Origin: UBA5239 sp040391785 | GTDB taxonomy: Bacteria > Verrucomicrobiota > Lentisphaeria > Victivallales > Victivallaceae | Assembly (NCBI GenBank): GCA_040391785.1 | Contig: JBEBXH010000027.1 | Span: forward strand, 1-64,000 | Reading direction: 5' to 3' | DNA: 64,000 nt | Shown: piece after piece, positions 7,220 through 13,539 of the stretch | Layout of the letters: the number at the start of each line of letters is the position of its first letter | Position numbering within the stretch: the first letter of the stretch is position 1 | Made by a program: the position numbers and the translations under genes | The notes under the pieces: model-generated | What the model saw: only the letters and a program-made list of their open reading frames with translations | What the model was told of the DNA's origin: nothing | Databases searched by the model: none

Positions 7220-8410
7220 ATGTTGAAGCAAATATATTCTACTGAAAATTTGGCAAAAGTTATTAGAAAGAAACATATTGTTGCGTGGGAATTATGGAAT
7301 AACAATAGTCAAAAGCGAAAGAAACTAGAAGAATTAGTCTTAGCAATAGCTAATAATAATTATAAATTGAATGAAAACTTGAATTGCCAGATGTTTAATG
7401 GCAAGCTTGCTTATTTCCCTGCATGCGCAGAAGATTTTTGTGCAATAAAACTTGCAGATTATTTTATCCGTAGAATATATAAGGTACAACAGGCAGATCG
7501 TAGAAAAATCATAAAACAGTTGAAAATTATGCTTACGGATGGGCTTCCTTATGGAATGATTAAATTGGATATATCCGATTTTTACGAGTCTATTGATTTT
7601 GGGAAGATTATTTCGCAAATTCAAGATGAAATGATTATTGGCCATGAAACGATTTTTATTTTACAATCTGTATTGGCGCAAATTGGAGATACAACGGGGC
7701 TTCCACGAGGGTTGGGAATCAGTGCTAGTTTATCTGAGATTTTCATGCGTTCAATAGATCGGGAAATTAGAAAAATTGAGGGAATATTTTTTTACGTTCG
7801 TTATGTAGATGATATCATCATTATTTATGATTGCAAATACGATATAACTTCTTTGATTAGTAATATATTGCATGATAACCATCTGTCGGAGAACGAGGGA
7901 AAAAGAAAAAATATAGTTATTAGCGAAACTCGAAGTAATGAGCATTATTTTGATTATCTTGGCTATAACTTCAAAATACAAGAAGGTAAAAGATCTAATG
8001 AAATTACGGTGAAAATTGCTGAACGGAAAATAAATAAACAGAAAACACGAATTGCGTCAACTTTTATACATTATTCTAAAACTCATGATTTTTCTATGTT
8101 GAAAAGGCGACTTCGCTTTCTTAGTGGATTAGTTCTACTCAATGATGATGGGCGAGGGCGATTATATGCAGGAAATTCCTATAATTATAGTGAAATATCT
8201 GAGAATACATATTTATCCGAGCTTGATCAATATTTGTACTCAATTTTGTCCGGGAGTGGGCGCTTAGGAAGGAAAATTGAAAGATTATTAACCTCAGGAC
8301 AAAAGAATGAGCTAATGCGTATTTCATTCAGACAGGGCTACAATAAAAAATTTCATTTCTTTTATTCACGCAGTCAAGCGGCAGATATAAAGAAAGCCTG
8401 GGGAAAGTAG
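7220..8410 (+). CDS. drt3a: Reverse transcriptase, Drt3a-like (DRT type 3, UG3-like)
   Basis: The 396-residue product is a small RT. Palm motif A is LDISDFYESIDF (Asp117), motif B is TGLPRGLGISASLSE, and motif C is RYVDDIIIIYD with catalytic YVDD at 195-198; YFDYLGYNFKI marks the motif D/E region. ATG 7220 is chosen because GGTGGGA lies 8 bases upstream; an in-frame ATG at 7163 lacks this. It lacks intron maturase X and DNA-endonuclease domains, ruling against a group II intron. A second, larger RT begins two bases after the stop. Two different RTs of about 400 and 650 residues in this order is the DRT3 antiphage layout. In reported DRT3, Drt3a copies an ACACAC template in an ncRNA to make poly(GT); such a candidate lies at 10350-10526. 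Subtype is inferred from architecture. Confidence 0.8.
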   Translation: MLKQIYSTENLAKVIRKKHIVAWELWNNNSQKRKKLEELVLAIANNNYKLNENLNCQMFNGKLAYFPACAEDFCAIKLADYFIRRIYKVQQADRRKIIKQLKIMLTDGLPYGMIKLDISDFYESIDFGKIISQIQDEMIIGHETIFILQSVLAQIGDTTGLPRGLGISASLSEIFMRSIDREIRKIEGIFFYVRYVDDIIIIYDCKYDITSLISNILHDNHLSENEGKRKNIVISETRSNEHYFDYLGYNFKIQEGKRSNEITVKIAERKINKQKTRIASTFIHYSKTHDFSMLKRRLRFLSGLVLLNDDGRGRLYAGNSYNYSEISENTYLSELDQYLYSILSGSGRLGRKIERLLTSGQKNELMRISFRQGYNKKFHFFYSRSQAADIKKAWGK

Positions 8411-8411
8411 A

Positions 8412-10358
8412 ATGATAACAATAAATAAAGATGACAAATTTAGAGTATTACTCACTGAAGTTTTACCATATGAAGTTCCTATTTGGCTCTCAAATAATTG
8501 CTTTTATAAGTTATGTTTTTCTGGGCTTATTACTTATCAGTCAGGCGCATTAATAATTAATGGTCAAGGAATTTCATTAAGCGACAACCTGATTCCATTG
8601 GATTATTTCATCGGAAAAGATGATAACAGTTTCAGAAAACTCTCGATCATGCATCCATTGGCTCAATTAAAAGTTGTTGATTTTTATGAGCAATACGGAG
8701 ATATTATTCCATATTATTGTCAATGTTCAGAGGCTACTTTACGAGCTCCATTTGCAATAGCAAAAACAATCCGTAATACAGATGATGCTGAAGAAGAAAA
8801 AGAACTCATAGAAGAAGAAGGTGAATTGAGCCCCAAAGACGAAGATCCTCCTTGCAGAACATTTCTTGATACATACTGCAGTTCATATTACACTTATAAA
8901 AAGATTGATTTCTTCTATAAATTTTTTGAATCATACGAATTTCACCGACTTGAAAAAAGATATACTAAATGCTTGCAGGTTGATGTAGCAAAATGTTTTG
9001 ATAGCATATATACCCATTCAATTTGCTGGGCTATTAAAGGAAAAGCAACAGCCAAATTAATGGCAGGTAAATTGGAATCATTTGAAGGTAATTTTGATTA
9101 CCTAATGCAAACCACAAATTATCGTGAAACTCATGGCATTTTGATCGGGCCAGAGCTTTCTCGTATATTTGCAGAAATTATTTTTCAGAAAATTGATAAT
9201 GACCTTATAGCTACCCTCTCGCAGAATTCAGTTCGTTGGAGCAATAAAAAAGATTATGAATTTAGGCGGTATGTTGATGACTATATTATATTCTTTAATG
9301 ATGAAAACTGTGTTAGAGACATCATCGCATGTTTAGAAAAATGCTTGATAGAATATAAAATGCATCTGAATGAATCTAAAACCTCATATAGTATGCGTCC
9401 ATTCATATCAGAAATTTCAATGTGCAAAATGGAACTTCGTGATTTGATTAAATCGTACTTTGACAGCAAATATGATGAAGAAGGAGAACCTCAAAATATC
9501 AATAGACCCTCATCTGTTGCTAATAGAATTATCATTCGCATTAAAGCAATCGTTAAAAAGTTTAGCTCTATCTCTTATAAAAGTATTTCTGGTTTTTTAT
9601 TAAATGACTTTACTCGTGGAATTGATCGATTTTTAAAGAAAGCGGCAGAATATGAGACTGATGAACGATGTCTTGTAAACAATTTGCTAATTGATTTGGA
9701 TATCATATTTTTTGTGCATTCAATGGATATTCGAGTCAGGCCGACTGATTTGCTGACTAGAGTTATATTAGGCATATTGCGATCTCCATTATTACAGGAG
9801 GGAAAATGCAAAGCTCCTATTCAGAGAAAGATCTTCGATTCATGTCGTGACATATTCACAATATTAAACGTGCAGAAGAAAAAATGTAATGTTGAAATCT
9901 GTAACGTTCTGTTGATGCTTTCAGCTTTGGAAGAAGATTTTCAATTTACGGAACCATTCTTAATAAAACATTGTGAAATGGACGAGGAAAAACCCATTGA
10001 TTATTTTTTATGGGGGACATTGATGCTCTATATTCGTGATTCACCAAAATATTCATCTTTTAGAATGGTTTTAGAAAAATGCTTAATTCGTTCATTTGAA
10101 ACAGGGAAAGATATCTTGAATTCAACGGAACTTTTTATGCTGTTACTGGATTCGTTAGCTTGTCCCTACCTTCCAAAAGAGACGAAACGAAAAATTATAC
10201 GAATTGTAGAAGCTCGTTCAACCTTAGGCTTAAGCCAAGCTAATCAGGATAAATTTATAGCGAGCTGTTCTCGGCACAATTTCTTCTTGGACTGGAAAAA
10301 TGAGGATTGGCTATTTGAAATGGCAAAACGGAAGATGTATATTTTCCCATATGAATAA
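8412..10358 (+). CDS. drt3b: Reverse transcriptase, Drt3b-like (DRT type 3, UG8-like)
   Basis: The 648-residue protein has motif A QVDVAKCFDSIYTHS (Asp191), motif B HGILIGPELSRIFAE and motif C RRYVDDYIIFFND with YVDD at 287-290. An acidic insertion lies around residues 118-142 (EEEKELIEEEGELSPKDEDP). About 300 helical residues after the palm/thumb are unassigned. ATG 8412 is two bases after the drt3a stop with GGGGAAAG upstream, so the two RTs are coupled. Both active sites are intact. In reported DRT3, Drt3b makes the complementary poly(AC) strand without a nucleic-acid template; whether this divergent homologue does so is unknown. Base composition is far more AT-rich than the genes after 11 kb, consistent with transfer. 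Confidence 0.8.
   Translation: MITINKDDKFRVLLTEVLPYEVPIWLSNNCFYKLCFSGLITYQSGALIINGQGISLSDNLIPLDYFIGKDDNSFRKLSIMHPLAQLKVVDFYEQYGDIIPYYCQCSEATLRAPFAIAKTIRNTDDAEEEKELIEEEGELSPKDEDPPCRTFLDTYCSSYYTYKKIDFFYKFFESYEFHRLEKRYTKCLQVDVAKCFDSIYTHSICWAIKGKATAKLMAGKLESFEGNFDYLMQTTNYRETHGILIGPELSRIFAEIIFQKIDNDLIATLSQNSVRWSNKKDYEFRRYVDDYIIFFNDENCVRDIIACLEKCLIEYKMHLNESKTSYSMRPFISEISMCKMELRDLIKSYFDSKYDEEGEPQNINRPSSVANRIIIRIKAIVKKFSSISYKSISGFLLNDFTRGIDRFLKKAAEYETDERCLVNNLLIDLDIIFFVHSMDIRVRPTDLLTRVILGILRSPLLQEGKCKAPIQRKIFDSCRDIFTILNVQKKKCNVEICNVLLMLSALEEDFQFTEPFLIKHCEMDEEKPIDYFLWGTLMLYIRDSPKYSSFRMVLEKCLIRSFETGKDILNSTELFMLLLDSLACPYLPKETKRKIIRIVEARSTLGLSQANQDKFIASCSRHNFFLDWKNEDWLFEMAKRKMYIFPYE
10315..10343 (+). promoter_or_regulatory. 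Promoter for the DRT3-associated ncRNA
   Basis: TTGAAA (10315-10320), a 17-base spacer and TATATT (10338-10343) lie inside the last codons of drt3b. The expected start, around 10350, is just before the ncRNA closing stem at 10364. The hexamers are good but not perfect, and AT-rich sequence makes chance matches possible. Confidence 0.55.
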
Positions 10359-10526
10359 ATATTGAGAAGTTTTTGGCGGGCAACAATATTTTTCTCTTTG
10401 GATAAATCGCATTTTTTTAATAAGAATGCATTGTTCTCTGAGATTTCCTCTCTCCTATGAGAATAGATGAGAGTGAGGAGGAAACTCCACACACAAGCGA
10501 TGCTCGCCAAAAGCTTCTCTTTTTTT
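10350..10526 (+). ncRNA. Candidate DRT3 template ncRNA
   Basis: A strongly structured element directly follows drt3b. The arms 10364-10380 and 10503-10519 pair over 17 consecutive positions (two G-U wobbles), closing a domain of about 155 nt, and the 3' arm runs straight into T7 (10520-10526), a factor-independent terminator. Inside, an 8-bp hairpin (10409-10416 with 10422-10429) sits within a 6-bp stem (10382-10387 with 10430-10435); a second arm pairs 10444-10450 with 10478-10484 or alternative GAGAG partners. Single-stranded CACACACA at 10488-10495 follows, just before the closing stem. This matches the ACACAC template I recall for Drt3a-primed poly(GT) synthesis. No open frame of note fits here. 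The exact 5' end is inferred from the promoter. Confidence 0.75.
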
Positions 10527-10561
10527 GTTCAGGTATATATTCTATAGATTGCTTTCCTGTT

Positions 10562-10841
10562 TTAAGCAACTTCAAGCCATTGCAATTCAAGAATGATTCG
10601 GATTAGTTTGTCTTTTGTCAATTGCTTCAGGCTTAGAGCAGTATACTTTTTGTTATCCGAGGTTTCTTCTGTAGCGGGAAGGACGTTTATTACCTTTTGC
10701 TTGGATTCCATTGAGATGTGGGGGTAGTGGGAAGTCATGTCGGCGGTGTGGAGCGCCCTACCATTGATTGGATCACGGATATGAGAACGGCTTGGTTTAT
10801 GGTCATGGTGCAGAAGGTGTGGCATGGAATAGATACTATGG
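10562..10841 (-). pseudogene. Decayed tyrosine recombinase (integrase) C-terminus
   Basis: Reading leftward, one frame gives CHTFCTMTINQAVLISVIQS and then MVGRSTPP before a stop, and the next frame gives ADMTSHYPHIS followed by a helical tail to 10562. Together these match an integrase end of the form RHTFCTM...VGHSTP.DMTSHYtHIS, containing the box II His-x-x-Arg/His region and the catalytic Tyr. A one-base deletion near 10745 breaks the frame, box II Arg is Cys (CGC to TGC), the later His is Arg, and a stop lies just upstream. The gene is therefore dead. Its location between the RT island and tRNA-Thr suggests it once integrated the island. Confidence 0.7.
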
Positions 10842-11051
10842 GGTTTTAGCTGTCGCCCATGGGCGAAATTTCTTTTTCAGCATGTATGTCTTGAGTTGAA
10901 GGTCGAACATCTCAGCCTCAAAAGTGGTCAGTCTTTTGTATGTCTATTATTTGGTGTTTGAGCTTGAACGGTGGTGGCTGATGGTGTTCGATAGGGATTT
11001 TGGAAAAAAGAAAACCAACGGTGTTAAATCGTTGGTTTTGAGCTTATTAAG
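10842..11051. other. Intergenic, no gene seen
   Basis: This stretch next to the tRNA 3' end may hold further integrase debris (stops in all leftward frames). I see no intact gene and no second copy of the tRNA 3' end in the window. Confidence 0.3.
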
Positions 11052-11127
11052 TGGAGCCAATGATCGGAATCGAACCGATGACCTATTCATTACGAGTGAA
11101 TTGCTCTACCGACTGAGCTACATTGGC
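11052..11127 (-). tRNA. tRNA-Thr (anticodon CGU)
   Basis: Minus strand folds as a full cloverleaf: acceptor GCCAATG with CATTGGC, D-arm GCTC...GAGC, anticodon stem ATTCA/TGAAT around loop CTCGTAA, T-arm ATCGG-TTCGATT-CCGAT, discriminator T and encoded CCA (11054-11052). Anticodon CGU reads ACG. Its 3' end faces the AT-rich island, the usual orientation for a tRNA integration site. Confidence 0.95.
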
Positions 11128-11192
11128 TGATTTCGCTTAATTTAATGACTCTTTTGGAAATTTCAACTTCAAATTCAAGTTTTTTTATCTTT

Positions 11193-12605
11193 TTACCGGG
11201 GAAGAGGGACGTAGCCTGCGGCTTCGATCACGGTTTGGCCCTCTGGGGTGGTCAGAAAGTCGTAGATTCGACGGGCAGGGGAGTCGGCGGGTTCATCGCG
11301 CCGGATGGCCGCATAAATCGGCGCGCGGAGCGGGTAGGTGCCGTCGGCGATGGTCTCATTGGTTGGCTTGACGCCGTTGATCGCCAGGTTTTTCGAGTAT
11401 GGCACCGGGTGAATGTTCTGTTCGTAGTAAAACACCGAAAAGCCGAGCGAGTTGACTCCCAAAGCATCAAAGATGCCTCTCATGGTGAATTCTTTATGGA
11501 CCAACTTCTTATTACATGGCAGTGATCCATTGAAAATCAGATTCCTCATCAGGATGCCAGTACCGGAATTCGGATTCCTGTCAAGCGGGCGAATGGGCTT
11601 GGAGGGGGCTTGATCATCGATATCTTTCCAGGTGAGCCTATCCGGCTGCGCCTGGGTATAGATTCTTTTGATTTGCTCCGGGGTTATGTTTTCGATCGGG
11701 TTCGAGACGTGGACTACGACCACCAGCGCGTCGTAGGCGATGATCTTGGATTCGAGTTTGTCGAGCGATTCGCGGGGAAAAATTGCGCCTTTGCCGGGAA
11801 ACGGGGTCGAGAGGTCGAACTTTTCCTCGTAATCCTTTTCCGTCAATGCGGCCACAGCTTCCGGGGAAACGGAGTTGATGACGATCAGATTAGGATTGTT
11901 CAACAATTGCTGATAGGCTGCGCCAGTCTGGCTGTTCGGAGTCAGGGTGTTGCCTGTGTGGAGCAGTGCCCACCGGCGTTTTTGAAGGCTTGTGGCGTCA
12001 TCACTCAGCCCATATCTGATTCCGGGAAGATTATTCTCATATTGGATGAGAATATGGGGAAACAGGCTTGTTTCATCCGTTTTCAAATGTTCTTGCCAAC
12101 TCGGCTTGATCCCGAACATATAACACAGAATAATCATACGCATGGGTAAAGTCGATGTCGCACCATCCAAATCGGGAGTAGCATCGATGGACAAGTCCCC
12201 AAACGGCGGTTTGTCGTAGTTGAACTTGATTTTGGACAAACTGCGGTTCAAGCGGTGGTTTACATGTTCCTGCAGGTCGTGCGCATATAATCGTCCCTCC
12301 AAGGTATTAAGCAGCCAGAAATAAGACATGAACTCGTGCTTGGATGGCTCGTATTGGAAAGATATGGACCCGTTTGGGGATGGCATATATGGCTCATATT
12401 GATATAGGGTTGACAAATCCTTTTCGAGAATCTCGCAGGAAGCATCGCGATAGCGTTTTTCCCCTTCTCCTGTGAAAGTGAAAGAAAAATCATCTTTGTC
12501 TCTTATTACCAACTGCAGGAGCTGTTTGGCGGAAAGTTTTTCCTCGGCCAGGGCTGAACCGGTTGAGAGAAGAAGCGAAAGCAGAATCAGCACGTAACGA
12601 AACAT
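11193..12605 (-). CDS. PstS-like phosphate-type substrate-binding protein
   Basis: This 470-residue secreted protein starts at ATG 12605 (GGAGG 6 bases upstream) with signal peptide MFRYVLILLSLLLSTGSALA. The C-terminal half has the PBP_like_2/PstS pattern: VVVHVSNPIENITPEQIKRI, then LTWKDI, and DRNPNSGTGILMRNLIF, whose Ser-Gly-Thr region contacts the oxyanion in true PstS. The N-terminal 200 residues are extra and unassigned, making it longer than classical PstS (about 330). No pstCAB genes are adjacent, so it may be a sensor or orphan binding protein. It is divergent from the hydrolase at 12659. Confidence 0.75.
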   Translation of the reverse strand: MFRYVLILLSLLLSTGSALAEEKLSAKQLLQLVIRDKDDFSFTFTGEGEKRYRDASCEILEKDLSTLYQYEPYMPSPNGSISFQYEPSKHEFMSYFWLLNTLEGRLYAHDLQEHVNHRLNRSLSKIKFNYDKPPFGDLSIDATPDLDGATSTLPMRMIILCYMFGIKPSWQEHLKTDETSLFPHILIQYENNLPGIRYGLSDDATSLQKRRWALLHTGNTLTPNSQTGAAYQQLLNNPNLIVINSVSPEAVAALTEKDYEEKFDLSTPFPGKGAIFPRESLDKLESKIIAYDALVVVVHVSNPIENITPEQIKRIYTQAQPDRLTWKDIDDQAPSKPIRPLDRNPNSGTGILMRNLIFNGSLPCNKKLVHKEFTMRGIFDALGVNSLGFSVFYYEQNIHPVPYSKNLAINGVKPTNETIADGTYPLRAPIYAAIRRDEPADSPARRIYDFLTTPEGQTVIEAAGYVPLPR

Positions 12606-12658
12606 ATGCACCTCCGGTTTATAAAATACATTATCCCGGGGAATGGGGGTTGTCAAAG

Positions 12659-13474
12659 TTGAAAGTTTCTTTTCCGGCGATAAATTACCGTATGACTACT
12701 CGATATCTTGGCAGAAATCCTTATCTGGCGACGGTGGTGCACGGCGGGCCCGGCGGCATCGGATCGGCTCACGGGCTGGCACGCGGCCTCTCCGCGTATT
12801 GCGGTGTGTTGGAGCCGCTGCAGTCGGCTTATTCGGTCGAAGGACAGGTGGAGGAGCTGCGTCAGCAGATTGGTGATTGCGGGAAGCCGTTGATTCTGAT
12901 CGGGCATTCCTGGGGAGCATGGCTGGCGGCGATGGTAGCAGCCAGATATCCGGAACGTATAAAGCAACTGATTCTGATCGGTAGTGGCGCGTTGGACGAG
13001 AAATACCTGCCGCAGCTTGAGGAACGGCGTCTGGCACATCTTGACGCAGCGGAGAAAGAACAGTATTTCGAGGCGATCCGGCACTTACAGGAGGAGGGGA
13101 CCGACAAAGATGCCGGGCTCCGGAAGTTAGGCGAACTGGCGGACAAGGCCGATACCTACAGCCCACTGGATGAAGTGTTCGAAATTGCCACCATTGACGG
13201 TGAGATGTACGCTAAAGTCTGGCCGGAGGCCGCGCAAATGCGCAGGAACGGCGAACTGCTGGCGCTGTTCAAAAAGGTCAAATGCCCGATTACCGTGATT
13301 CACGGAAACTACGATACAACCCCGCCGGAGGCCGTGACAGAATCGCTGCAGCAGGCCGAGATCAAGTTCACGGCGCACATCCTGGAAAAATGCGGCCATA
13401 CCCCCTGGCACGAGAAATATGCCAGAGATAAATTCTTCCTGATATTATCCCAAATCGTAAAGGCCGGGGAATGA
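12659..13474 (+). CDS. Alpha/beta hydrolase
   Basis: Oxyanion loop VVHGGPGGIGS, nucleophile elbow GHSWGAWLA (Ser), acid around HGNYDTTPPE and catalytic His in CGHTPWHEK give a complete triad in about 271 residues. The start is unclear: TTG 12659 has GGGGG nine bases upstream and keeps the first beta strand (LKVSFPAINYR), while ATG 12692 lacks a ribosome site. Proline-iminopeptidase-like sequence around HGGPGG is suggestive, but the substrate is unknown. Transcribed divergently from the PstS-like gene. Confidence 0.75.
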   Translation: MKVSFPAINYRMTTRYLGRNPYLATVVHGGPGGIGSAHGLARGLSAYCGVLEPLQSAYSVEGQVEELRQQIGDCGKPLILIGHSWGAWLAAMVAARYPERIKQLILIGSGALDEKYLPQLEERRLAHLDAAEKEQYFEAIRHLQEEGTDKDAGLRKLGELADKADTYSPLDEVFEIATIDGEMYAKVWPEAAQMRRNGELLALFKKVKCPITVIHGNYDTTPPEAVTESLQQAEIKFTAHILEKCGHTPWHEKYARDKFFLILSQIVKAGE

Positions 13475-13475
13475 G

Positions 13476-13537
13476 ATTTTTGAACACGGAAAGCTTGGTT
13501 GCGGCTCCGCCACGCCAGGTATTCCGTGTTTAAAAAT
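13476..13537. terminator. Hairpin between convergent genes
   Basis: Arms 13476-13491 and 13522-13537 pair over 16 bases with one wobble. The loop refolds (CTTGG/CCAGG, GCGG/CCGC). It sits between converging genes that end at 13474 and 13540, so it is probably a bidirectional terminator, although U-runs are short. Confidence 0.55.
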
Positions 13538-13539
13538 TT

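Noticed and set aside
7220..10526. Retron, group II intron or diversity-generating retroelement
   Set aside because: Two RTs without maturase/endonuclease domains, no domain V-like hairpin, no template/variable repeat pair and no accessory Avd; the ncRNA follows the genes and carries an AC tract, which fits DRT3 better.
10924..11130. 68-residue frame across the tRNA
   Set aside because: It reads through tRNA-Thr, which is a full cloverleaf on the other strand.
11193..12605. Complete Pst phosphate transport operon
   Set aside because: Only a binding-protein-like gene is present; no pstC, pstA, pstB or phoU adjoin it.
12563..12658. Upstream start for the hydrolase at 12563
   Set aside because: It would overlap the divergent PstS-like gene's signal peptide region and promoter, and the added residues look non-coding.
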